Of a DNA stretch of 64,000 bases, positions 1 through 7,756 are shown piece after piece; positions within the stretch are counted from its first letter, which is position 1; every line of letters starts with the position of its first letter. This DNA is from Actinokineospora auranticolor (lineage in GTDB: Bacteria > Actinomycetota > Actinomycetes > Mycobacteriales > Pseudonocardiaceae), in assembly GCF_002934265.1 (NCBI RefSeq), contig NZ_PTIX01000017.1, positions 62,001-126,000 on the forward strand, in the 5' to 3' direction. The translations under genes and the position numbers were made by a program. The notes under the pieces are model-generated. The model was not told the DNA's origin. It saw only the letters and a program-made list of their open reading frames with translations, and did not search any database.

Positions 1-1308
1 CTGGACCCGCTCAAGGAGTTCGCCGCCGCGCAGCCACCGACGACCCCGACCGAACGGGCGGGCGCACTGGGGCGCCTGCTCGACTACTACCTAGTCTCCC
101 TGTCCTCGGCGGTGGGCACCGCCTACCCGTTCGACCGCGCCATGCAGCCCGCGTCGGACCGCCGTTGCGCGCTGACGCCCGTGTTCACCGGTCAGGAGGC
201 CGCGCTGGGCTGGATCGACGCCGAGCGGGACAACCTGGTCGCCGCGATCCGCTACGCCGCGAACCACGGTTCCCGCGGGCACGCGTGGCGGCTCGCGGTG
301 CTGATCTGGCGCTACTTCAACACCACGAGCCAGATGGAGGACTGGATCGAGACCATGGGGCTGGCCAGGGAGATCGTGGCGGCTACCCCGGACGAGTACG
401 GCCAGGCGCACCTGCTGCTCCGGCTCACCACGGCGCACAACCGGCTCGGGCGGCTCGTCGAGGCGCGGGAGCTGGCCGAACAGGCGCTCCCCCTCTGGGC
501 GCGGCTCGGGGACGTGCGCGGCGAGGCGGCCACGCTGTGCGCGTTGGCCATCCCGACCATGGAACTCGGCCGGTACGACCAAGCCACCGACCAACTGACG
601 ACCGCGCTGGCGAAGTACGAGCAGTGTTCCGATCTGCGCGGCCAAGCGCACGCGCTGAGCACCCTCGGCTACATCAACGAGCAACGCGGCGAGCTGGACG
701 TCGCGCTGCGCCAACACGAGGCCGCGGTGCCGATGCTGCGCCAGGTCCGCCACACGCAGGGACTCGCGCACGCGTTGAACAACCTCGGCTCGGTCCAGCG
801 CCGACTCGGCCAGGTCGACCTGGCACTGGACAACCACCTGGAGGCCTACGACAAGGCGCGGGAGGCGGGAGACACCTGCGCGGAGGCCTACGCGCTCAAC
901 TACATCGGCAACGTCCACCGGTCCCAGGGACGGTTGGCCGAAGCCAGGCACCACCAGGAACGCGCCGGGAAGGTCGCGGCGAAGCTCTCCGACGCCGACC
1001 TCCGCATCCAGCTCTACCACGACCGCGGCACGACGGCCCTGGCCGCGGGCGACCTGCTCCGGGCCTGGGACGGCTACCAGGCGGCGCTGGACCTGGCCGA
1101 CGGCGCCGGGAACCGCACCCACCAGGCGCCCGCCCACCACGGTCTCGCGCGGACCCTGCACGCCATGGGCAAGCACACCGAGGCCGCGGCGCACTGGGGG
1201 CTCGCCGAGACCGCGTTCGCGGCGCTCGACCAGCCGGAGGCGGCGGAGGTCCGCGCGGAGCGGGCGGCCATGGGCTGCCCGTGCCAGGCACCCCCGGGAT
1301 CGCGGTGA
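1..1308 (+). CDS. AfsR/SARP-like NB-ARC-TPR regulator, C-terminal part (5' end outside window)
   Basis: The reading frame is open from base 1, so the start lies upstream of the window. The visible 435 residues begin with the LGRLLDYYLVSLSSA segment and the WIDAERDNLVAAIRYA motif that follow the NB-ARC ATPase in AfsR/SARP-type regulators. The rest is a row of about seven tetratricopeptide repeats with typical spacing (for example AHALSTLGYINEQRGELDVAL and AHALNNLGSVQRRLGQVDLAL). Such proteins sense a ligand or partner through the TPR array and control secondary metabolism or development. The DNA-binding and ATPase parts are not visible, so a SARP head is inference. The gene ends in a strong hairpin that overlaps its stop codon. 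Confidence 0.8.
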   Translation: MDPLKEFAAAQPPTTPTERAGALGRLLDYYLVSLSSAVGTAYPFDRAMQPASDRRCALTPVFTGQEAALGWIDAERDNLVAAIRYAANHGSRGHAWRLAVLIWRYFNTTSQMEDWIETMGLAREIVAATPDEYGQAHLLLRLTTAHNRLGRLVEARELAEQALPLWARLGDVRGEAATLCALAIPTMELGRYDQATDQLTTALAKYEQCSDLRGQAHALSTLGYINEQRGELDVALRQHEAAVPMLRQVRHTQGLAHALNNLGSVQRRLGQVDLALDNHLEAYDKAREAGDTCAEAYALNYIGNVHRSQGRLAEARHHQERAGKVAAKLSDADLRIQLYHDRGTTALAAGDLLRAWDGYQAALDLADGAGNRTHQAPAHHGLARTLHAMGKHTEAAAHWGLAETAFAALDQPEAAEVRAERAAMGCPCQAPPGSR

Positions 1309-1325
1309 GCGCGCACCGCGATCCC
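1296..1325. terminator. Bidirectional hairpin between convergent genes
   Basis: Perfect 12-bp arms (GGGATCGCGGTG and CACCGCGATCCC) around a 6-nt loop. The left arm covers the end of the TPR gene. It sits between convergent genes, so it can serve both strands. There is no clear T-run, as usual in actinomycetes. Confidence 0.6.
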
Positions 1326-1341
1326 GGTGCCCCTCCCCCGG

Positions 1342-2541
1342 TCAGTTCCGGTGCAGGACGCGGCTCAGGTCCGGGTGGATGTCCCGGACCGCGCCGTGGG
1401 TGCGCCAGCGGCTGAGGGTCCTGCTCAGCTCGCGCAGGTCCATCCGCACGGTGGCGGAATCGACGTGGGCCGCGTCGTCGAGGGTCGCGGCCAGCGTGAC
1501 GCAGCTCTGGTCGATCTCACCGGACAGCGCGTACGCCAGGGACCGGCGGACGCCGAACCGCGCGCGGGCGCGGCGGGCCGTGGCGGGCAGGTGCGCCATC
1601 GCCCGCGTCAGCACGGCGGCCGACTCGGCCGCGTGGCCGAGGTCGCACAGCGACCACCCCCGGGCCAGGTCCACCGGTTCCGGCGCGGTCGACCCGAGCA
1701 CCGGGTAGGCCCGCGTGTCCGGGAGCGCCGAGTCGATCAGCTCGGCGGCCCGCTCCATCGCGCGTTCGTAGGAGTCGCGGTCGCCCGCCAGGGCGTGGCC
1801 CTGCGCCTCGCGGCGGGCGGCCATGGCCAGGGTGCGCGGGCCGGGCCTGCCCACCCGCTGGGCGTGCCGGGCCAGGTCGATCGTGCGGATCGGGTCCTGC
1901 CGGTACAGCGCCAGGCCCGCCTCGCGGACCAGGGCGTAGCTCGCGATCTCCTGGTCGCCGCCCGCGCGGGCCAGGTCGGCCGCGTGCCGGGTCCACCACA
2001 GCGCGCCCCGGTCGTCACCCGCCTCCTGGTTCATCCACCCGGTGTACTCGGCGACCCGGCCCGCGAGCAGCAGCAGGCGCGCGCGGGTCGGCTCCGGGTT
2101 CTCCTTGGCCAGCCCGTGCAGGGTGCGCACCTGCGCGACCAGCGGTTGCAGCACCGTGGCCGGGCTGGTTCGCGCGCCCAGGGCGCGCAGGTGGTCGAAC
2201 GAGGTCCGCAGACCGTCCATGACGAGCTCGTCCGGTTCCGGGCGCGGGCCGCCCGCGAGCGACAGGCCCAGCACCGTGCCCGCGGTCAGCACCTTCCTGC
2301 GGTCGAGCGTCGGCTCGTCCGGGTCCCGGTCGCGCGCGGTGCGGGCGGCCTCGATGAGCTTGCCGCCCGCGCCCAGGGTCGCGTCGCAGAGCCGGGCCAG
2401 CGGCTCGTTCGGCGGTTTGCTCCCCTTCTCTATCTTGCTGAGGTAGCCCTTGCTGTAATTGACCCGCCTCGCCAGCTCGCTCAGTGAGACACCCGCCGCG
2501 GTACGAAATTCACGCAGGCGCTCGGCAAATGATTCGGCCAC
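1342..2541 (-). CDS. XRE-family helix-turn-helix regulator with TPR-like C-terminus
   Basis: A 399-residue cytoplasmic regulator. Residues about 3-60 form a Cro/C1-type helix-turn-helix (RLREFRTAAGVSLSELARR, then YSKGYLSKIEKG). The remaining 330 residues are helical and Ala/Arg rich with TPR-like pairs, as in actinobacterial XRE proteins of about 400 residues that bind peptides or act near secondary-metabolite genes. I chose the GTG at 2541 because GGAGG lies 5 nt upstream; a longer reading from 2580 lacks such a site and adds a poor N-terminus. The gene is transcribed in the same direction as the small secreted peptide upstream, but a perfect palindrome separates them. Target genes cannot be told from the sequence. 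Confidence 0.85.
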   Translation of the reverse strand: MAESFAERLREFRTAAGVSLSELARRVNYSKGYLSKIEKGSKPPNEPLARLCDATLGAGGKLIEAARTARDRDPDEPTLDRRKVLTAGTVLGLSLAGGPRPEPDELVMDGLRTSFDHLRALGARTSPATVLQPLVAQVRTLHGLAKENPEPTRARLLLLAGRVAEYTGWMNQEAGDDRGALWWTRHAADLARAGGDQEIASYALVREAGLALYRQDPIRTIDLARHAQRVGRPGPRTLAMAARREAQGHALAGDRDSYERAMERAAELIDSALPDTRAYPVLGSTAPEPVDLARGWSLCDLGHAAESAAVLTRAMAHLPATARRARARFGVRRSLAYALSGEIDQSCVTLAATLDDAAHVDSATVRMDLRELSRTLSRWRTHGAVRDIHPDLSRVLHRN

Positions 2542-2598
2542 CCGTTCCTCCCCGTTTCTACGGCAAACCGAGTACACCACTCACCACCTCCGGCACGC

Positions 2599-2636
2599 AA
2601 TCGCCCGCCGCGCCGCGCGCGGCGCGGCGGGCGATT
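2599..2636. terminator. Perfect 38-bp palindrome
   Basis: Two 19-nt arms with no loop, almost pure G+C with an AAT/ATT edge. It lies just downstream of the small secreted-peptide gene and 57 bp upstream of the XRE start. It most simply ends the peptide transcript. A perfect uninterrupted palindrome of this length could also be a protein site or a cruciform. Confidence 0.6.
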
Positions 2637-2644
2637 AGCCACGG

Positions 2645-2815
2645 TCAGCCGTGCCAGGGGTTCCCCTCGGTGGTGACGGTCGTGGTGGGCGGGGGCTTGG
2701 GGTCGTCGTCGGACGGGGTGGCCGAACTGGTCCCGGCGGTCGCCGCGACGACGAAGCACAGCGCCGCGGGCACCGTGCAGAGCTTGGCCAGAAAAATACG
2801 CGTGGACTTGGACAT
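2645..2815 (-). CDS. Small secreted peptide (56 aa)
   Basis: ATG at 2815, stop at 2647-2645. The product has a basic start (MSKSTRIFLAK), a hydrophobic core (VPAALCFVVAATAG), an SSAT-like cleavage region near residue 32, and a mature tail of about 25 residues rich in Asp, Pro and Thr that ends EGNPWHG. It is therefore probably exported and very small when mature. I do not recognise a family. It precedes an XRE regulator with a TPR-like tail, a class whose relatives can respond to small peptides, so a peptide-regulator pair is possible; this is inference. The ribosome site (GGGA) is weak. Confidence 0.55.
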   Translation of the reverse strand: MSKSTRIFLAKLCTVPAALCFVVAATAGTSSATPSDDDPKPPPTTTVTTEGNPWHG

Positions 2816-3057
2816 GGCGAATCCCTACGGTGGATGTGATTGGTTGATTTCGGGGCCTCCGGTATTTCCGGCCCCTGCCAATAAGGATTCATCACCACCA
2901 CAGCGCCAACAAGGCGTTGACCGTTTCCCAACGCGATGGGCAACGGGGCCGCGCCCGGCATCCACGATCCATCCACGTCCGGTCGACAGGCCTGTCCGAT
3001 GCTGCGCCGGTACCTCCAGTCCGCCCGCCGGAGGCGGGCACGAACCAGGGAGATCGA

Positions 3058-3990
3058 GTGACCGACCTAGCCACACCGGAGATCGCGCCGACGGACACCG
3101 CCGTCCCCGCCACCCCCGACTACGACATCGCCATCTCCTTCGCCGAGGAGCAGCGCGCCCTCGTCGAGCAGGTGGTCGAGACGGGGGTGCAACACGGGCT
3201 GACCCTGCTGCACGGGCCCGAGCGGACGCACGCGTGGTGGGCCCGGGAGGCGGCCCGGGACCTGCCGGACGCGCGGGTCCGCTACTTCGTCGCGTTCGTG
3301 TCCACCGTGGACGAGTTCGGCGAATCCGTGCTGCGCGCGGTCAAGGCGGGCGCCGAGCACGTGCTCCCCGTGCTGGTCGACGACGTGCCCGTGCCCCCGG
3401 AGCTGCTGCACCCGCACGTGGCGTACCCGCGCACCGGTGACGGGGCGCGGCGGCTGGTGGAGGTGCTGGCCGCGCGGGTAGAGGCGGCCGAGGCGGCGGG
3501 CCGGGACCGGGCGCGGGTCGCCGACGTGGTGCGCGAGGCCCGGGCGCTCACCGCGCCCGCGGGCACACCGGTCGGGTTCAGCCGCTACGCCGAGCAGGAC
3601 GCGACCCTGCGCTACCTCGGCGAGCAGTTCGCGGCGGCCCTGCCGGGTCTGGACCGCGAGCGGTTCACCGGCACCGCGCACGTCGGCGACGCGCGGATCG
3701 CCGTGCGGGTCGAGCAGGCCGGTGACACCGTGTACGCACTGGACATCCAGCGCGGCGGCATCGGCGGCGACGAGACGGTGAACTTCGTCGTCGGCAGGCA
3801 CGACGTGGGCAGCGCGTGCAGCAACGGGTGGGCGCGCCCGGTCTACGCCCCCGGGACCGGTGCCCTGCTGGAGCTGCGCGACCTGTCCCTGCTCGGGCGC
3901 GGCGGCGACACGCGGATCCTCGACCGGGAGGAGCTCTTCACCGTGCTCTGGCGGCGGATCAACGAGGTGCTGGCGGACACCGTCCGCTGA
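3058..3990 (+). CDS. TIR-like domain protein
   Basis: 310 residues from a GTG preceded by AGGGAG at 5-nt spacing. Residues about 21-150 match the bacterial TIR_2 pattern: YDIAISFAEEQRALVEQV (strand A and helix), HAWWAREAARDL, RVRYFVAFVSTVDEFGES, then EHVLPVLVDDVPVPPELL. This TIR subtype is usually cytoplasmic and often NAD-cleaving or signalling. The usual Glu-containing helix is aligned only tentatively with FGESVLRAV. The C-terminal 150 residues, including an Arg/Ala-rich helix and a predicted beta-rich end, are unassigned. The gene converges on the four-gene TIR/HerA operon and is separated from it only by a shared terminator. Confidence 0.75.
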   Translation: MTDLATPEIAPTDTAVPATPDYDIAISFAEEQRALVEQVVETGVQHGLTLLHGPERTHAWWAREAARDLPDARVRYFVAFVSTVDEFGESVLRAVKAGAEHVLPVLVDDVPVPPELLHPHVAYPRTGDGARRLVEVLAARVEAAEAAGRDRARVADVVREARALTAPAGTPVGFSRYAEQDATLRYLGEQFAAALPGLDRERFTGTAHVGDARIAVRVEQAGDTVYALDIQRGGIGGDETVNFVVGRHDVGSACSNGWARPVYAPGTGALLELRDLSLLGRGGDTRILDREELFTVLWRRINEVLADTVR

Positions 3991-4000
3991 GCAGGTGAAA

Positions 4001-4038
4001 GGGACGCGCTCCCCACCACTCGGTGGGGAGCGCGTCCC
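4001..4038. terminator. Bidirectional terminator hairpin
   Basis: Perfect 17-bp arms starting GGGACGCGCTCCCC with a 4-nt loop (4018-4021), exactly between two convergent genes. Confidence 0.8.
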
Positions 4039-4047
4039 GTTGCGCGG

Positions 4048-7000
4048 TCACTCCGGTTGACGAGCGCGCTCCAGCACCTCCTCCAGCCGGAGGGGGCTGG
4101 GCGGGTGGTGGCTCAGGCAGAGCGGGGCGCGCATGCGGCGGAAGGCGATGCCGTCGCCGGTGACGTAGAACTCGCCGTGGTCGAGCTTGGCGATGTCGGT
4201 GATCGCGGCGCCCTTGGCCCGGGCGATCTCGTTCGCGGCGGCGATCTGGGTGGCGTTGTTCAGCCTGCCGAAGAACTGGGTGGTGGCGTTGCCGGTGACC
4301 TGGTTGTGCACGCCCTTCGGCGCCTGGGTGGCCAGCACCAGGCCGAGCCCGTACTTGCGCGCCTGCGAGGCGAGCAGGATGGTGCTCTGGGTGCTGGCGG
4401 TCCAGCCCGCCGACGGGGCGATGGTCTGCGCCTCGTCCATGACGATCAGGCCGCCGAGCGGGCGGTCCACCGCCGGGTTGCGCTTGAGCCAGGCGAAGAC
4501 CTCCAGCTGCAACTGGCTGACGAACCCCTGCCGTTGCTCCTCGGTGGGCAGGCCGATGAAGTTGATCACCGACACGCGCGCCCGGTGCCCCGCCGACGGG
4601 GTCAGCAGCATCGCCGGGTCCGTCGGTTCGCCCGGCCCGCCGAGCAGCGGGTCGTTGACCATGGCCGCCCGCAGCGTCTCGGCCAGGTCGGCCGCGGTCG
4701 CTTGGCCGGTGGCGAGCCCGCTGACGCCGTCCGGCAGCTCGGCGAGCACGTCGACGAACCCGGACAGGTCGCGCTTGCCCGTGCGGGCGTAGTGCCGCAA
4801 CGCCTCGCGCAGCACCGCGCGGCCGCGCACGGCGCCCTTGGCCTTGCCGCCGATGCCCGCGTGGGCGACCAGCCGGGCCACGGCGGCCTCGACGGCCGCG
4901 GCGAACTCGTCGGCGTCCGCGCTGACCTCGGCGAAGTCGGGCAGGGGGTGGAAGCTGAGCGGCCTGCCGGTCTCGCGGCCGGGGGTCCACACGACGACCT
5001 CGGTGGCGGACAGGTAGTCGGCCGCGGTGTCGGCGTCACCGGCCAGCCAGCCGTCGGGCGGGCACGGCCACGCGTCACCGAGGCGGGCCAGGTCGTTGTT
5101 GGGGTCGAGCACGATCGCCGACACCCCGCGCAACGCGCACTCCTCGACGATCCGCCGGAGCAGCACGGTCTTGCCGCTCCCGCTCCCCGCGATGATCATG
5201 ACGTGCTTGCGCAGCGACTCCAGCTCGATCCGGATCTCACCCGCCGTGCCGAGCGCGATCTCGTCGTGGCCGGGCGGGGGCCGCGTCTCCTGGTGGCCTG
5301 CGGCGGCGTGGGCCGGGGTGGGAAGGATGTGCCGGAGGAAGGTGGTGCTGCTGACGGGTTTGCGCGCCACCAACCAGGCGAGGAGCCGGTGGGTCTGCCT
5401 GGGCAGCATCTCCCGGAGCGCCGCGAAGGTGCGCAGGTCGTCATCGGAGATCTCGACGCGACGTCCACCGGCCCCGACCACGCCCGCGACCTCGTTCCTG
5501 GTCACGTTCCCGGTCCACCCCCGGGATCCGTTGGTGAGCATGACCAGGTACCGGCTGGTGACACCGGGCCGGATCCCCACCGCGACCCGGGCGGAACGCA
5601 GGTTCCTGAGCACGGTGTTGCCGTGCGCGGGCGCGATGAACCGGAATCCCCAGCGCTCCACGACGTCCAGCTGCTCGTCCACGGACCGGTGCAGCACCGC
5701 GTGCAGGTCGTGCCCGCCGGGCGAGACTTCCACCGACCACGCCATGTCGTCGTTGCCGACCTCGGCGACCCAGCACTTCAGCCCGGCCTGCAACAGCCCG
5801 GGGACGAGGTCGTTGGCGTTGAGGCCCGTGAGGTCGGGCGCCGAGAGCGCCGCGCCCGACCGCAGGCGGGCGAACTCGGCGTCGAGTTCGGCGAACTCGT
5901 CGAGGTCGGCGAGGTCGGCGAGGTCGGCGATGACGTGTTCGACGACCTCGGGCTGCTTCTTGTCGAACGAGGTCAGCTCTCTGACCTCGCCGTGCACGCA
6001 CGCCTCGGCGTGGGCGTGGATCCGCTTGAGCAGTTCTCTCGGGGTGTAGGGAGCCCACGCCCCCTTGCTGAAGGCGGCGGGTGCCACCGGCCAGGTCGGG
6101 TGCGGCGGGGTGAACCCGATGCGCTGGTAGACCGCGTTCAGCCAGCGCTGCACGAAGGTCCGGCCGAGGGCGGGATCCACGATCGAGCCGAGGATCGGGG
6201 TCTCCGCGAAGCGGTCGGCGAAGGAGTCGCTCGCCGCCGAGTACATCAGCTTCCACGTGTTGGGCAGGCAGGCCACAATCGACAGGGTGCGCCGCGTGGT
6301 CTCGCGCAGCTGCATCATCCCGTCGGCGAGCAGGGCGATCTCCTGCTTCAGGTCGGCGTCGGACACAGCGGCGTCGAGGGCGTCCTGCCCCTTGTTGACC
6401 AGGGTGTCCAGTTGGTCGACGGCCACGACGCACGGGCCGGTGATGGCCAGCACCCGGGAGAAGTCGCGGACCAGCACCCGTGCCGGTTTCGCGGCCGTGT
6501 GGATACCCCACTTGCCCAACTCGGCGGCGGGTTCGCCCTCCAGGTGCGCGCGCCCGAGTTCGGCGTGCTCGGACGCGTACAGGACCAGCGCGCGGATCGT
6601 GTCACCGCACTCGACCGCGATTCGCGGATCCACCTTGCGCACACAGCCGAGGAAGTCACGGAGGTGCTCGGGGGTCAGCTTGCCCACGCCGAGCACCGCC
6701 TCCGCCACCGCGTCGGGCACGTTCGCGACCGCGCAAGCCTGCCGGAGGAACCGGACCACCTGGACCTGGCCGTCATCCCCGGCCCGCTGCAACTCGCTGC
6801 GCATGGCGTTGGCGACGTCATCCCAGAACGCCTGCCCGGTCGTGAGCTCGACCAGGAAGAAGTACCCGTCCACGGCCTGCGCCATGGTCCGGACGGAACC
6901 GAGCAGGTGCGTCTTGCCCACGCCCCTCCGCCCCTGCAGGACGAGGCCGATCGGACTGGGACCGGTGCTGTCCCTCGCGTCGTTCAAGCTCGCCCGGATC

Positions 7001-7122
7001 TGGCGCTGCGCCTTGAGGTGCAGCTCCTCCACATGCGACGGTGAGGTGCGCCAGACGTCATCGGGCGTCTCGGCGGAGTTGAAGCGGAGCGCGGCGAGCG
7101 CTTCCCGCAGTTCCTCGGTCAT
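4048..7122 (-). CDS. AAA ATPase fused to HerA/FtsK-like ATPase (two P-loops)
   Basis: 1024 residues from the ATG at 7122, which overlaps the previous stop (ATGA) and has GAGGA just upstream. The N-terminal half is a STAND/ORC-like AAA module: Walker A GRRGVGKT at residues 64-71 and a Walker B-like strand CVVAVDQLD. The C-terminal part is a HerA/VirB4/FtsK-type motor: Walker A GSGSGKT near residue 648, Walker B GLIVMDEAQ near 890, and the downstream LATQAPKGVHNQVTGN and FFGRLNNATQ segments typical of HerA-like hexamers. A 9-bp tandem repeat near 5900-5935 encodes an Asp-Leu-Ala run between the two halves. HerA-like motors occur in defence systems with NAD-consuming or nuclease partners. Here the effector would be the operon's TIR protein. 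A DNA-translocation role is inferred. Confidence 0.85.
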   Translation of the reverse strand: MTEELREALAALRFNSAETPDDVWRTSPSHVEELHLKAQRQIRASLNDARDSTGPSPIGLVLQGRRGVGKTHLLGSVRTMAQAVDGYFFLVELTTGQAFWDDVANAMRSELQRAGDDGQVQVVRFLRQACAVANVPDAVAEAVLGVGKLTPEHLRDFLGCVRKVDPRIAVECGDTIRALVLYASEHAELGRAHLEGEPAAELGKWGIHTAAKPARVLVRDFSRVLAITGPCVVAVDQLDTLVNKGQDALDAAVSDADLKQEIALLADGMMQLRETTRRTLSIVACLPNTWKLMYSAASDSFADRFAETPILGSIVDPALGRTFVQRWLNAVYQRIGFTPPHPTWPVAPAAFSKGAWAPYTPRELLKRIHAHAEACVHGEVRELTSFDKKQPEVVEHVIADLADLADLDEFAELDAEFARLRSGAALSAPDLTGLNANDLVPGLLQAGLKCWVAEVGNDDMAWSVEVSPGGHDLHAVLHRSVDEQLDVVERWGFRFIAPAHGNTVLRNLRSARVAVGIRPGVTSRYLVMLTNGSRGWTGNVTRNEVAGVVGAGGRRVEISDDDLRTFAALREMLPRQTHRLLAWLVARKPVSSTTFLRHILPTPAHAAAGHQETRPPPGHDEIALGTAGEIRIELESLRKHVMIIAGSGSGKTVLLRRIVEECALRGVSAIVLDPNNDLARLGDAWPCPPDGWLAGDADTAADYLSATEVVVWTPGRETGRPLSFHPLPDFAEVSADADEFAAAVEAAVARLVAHAGIGGKAKGAVRGRAVLREALRHYARTGKRDLSGFVDVLAELPDGVSGLATGQATAADLAETLRAAMVNDPLLGGPGEPTDPAMLLTPSAGHRARVSVINFIGLPTEEQRQGFVSQLQLEVFAWLKRNPAVDRPLGGLIVMDEAQTIAPSAGWTASTQSTILLASQARKYGLGLVLATQAPKGVHNQVTGNATTQFFGRLNNATQIAAANEIARAKGAAITDIAKLDHGEFYVTGDGIAFRRMRAPLCLSHHPPSPLRLEEVLERARQPE

Positions 7123-7745
7123 GATTCCTCGATCGCCAACAGGTGGTTGTCTTCGCCGCCGACCCGGATGGCCGCGGTGTGATCGGCCTCGGTCAGCACC
7201 TTGCGGTTCGAGTCCGGTGCGAGGTGCGCGATGCCCGCCCGGACCATGTCCAGCAGCGTCTCGTCCACTTCGGACCTGTCCGCGCCGTTGAGCTGGGGGC
7301 GGATCCTCGCCAGCCGGACCCAGTCCCTCGGTTTGACCGCCAGGTCCTGCCAGACGTGGAGGATCAGGGATTCCAGGTCCTCCGGCAGCGACCGCGCCGC
7401 CCCCGGGTGCACCACGTCGTAGATCGAGCCCTGGGCGCGCAGGTACCGGACCAGCACTCGCAGCAACTCGAACCCCACCCGGCCCAGGCCACCAGATGCC
7501 GGGGTCGGCTCGACCGCGGCCAACTCCTTCTCGCACCAGTCGATCCCACCCTGGGTGATCCGGTGCACGAACGGCCTCCGGTCCACCTGGCTGGTGATCA
7601 ACCCATCGGTGTTCAACCGATCGCGGCCCGGCTTGTCGAGCCGAACGCCGTACCTGGCCGTCAACTCCGGGTTCGGTACGTCGGTGTCGGCCAGGAACAG
7701 GGCTATCAACGCGGCTTTCTCGGCTGCCGCGTACTTCTTCGGCAT
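7119..7745 (-). CDS. Winged-helix-like operon protein of unknown function
   Basis: 208 residues, no family recognised. The N-terminal 80 residues read like a winged helix: MPKKYAAAEKAALIALFL, then PELTARYGVRLDKPGRDRL, then an ITSQVDRRPFVHRITQGG wing. The C-terminal half is helical, with LRVLVRYLRAQGSIYDVV and an acidic tail. It ends in an ATGA overlap with the AAA-HerA gene and starts 11 nt before the end of the KGGVGR ATPase gene, so it is cotranslated with both. It may be an adaptor that links DNA or the motor to the TIR effector; this is inference from position only. Confidence 0.7.
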   Translation of the reverse strand: MPKKYAAAEKAALIALFLADTDVPNPELTARYGVRLDKPGRDRLNTDGLITSQVDRRPFVHRITQGGIDWCEKELAAVEPTPASGGLGRVGFELLRVLVRYLRAQGSIYDVVHPGAARSLPEDLESLILHVWQDLAVKPRDWVRLARIRPQLNGADRSEVDETLLDMVRAGIAHLAPDSNRKVLTEADHTAAIRVGGEDNHLLAIEES

Positions 7746-7756
7746 GTCGCCACCTC

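Noticed and set aside
5900-5935. 9-bp GAGGTCGGC-type tandem repeat as a mobile or regulatory repeat
   Set aside because: It lies in frame inside the AAA-HerA gene and simply encodes an Asp-Leu-Ala run in a linker.
4057-7044. Long open frame of 995 codons on the plus strand opposite the AAA-HerA gene
   Set aside because: It is a shadow of the high third-position G+C of the real minus-strand gene: composition is Arg/Gly/His rich, with no domain and no ribosome site.
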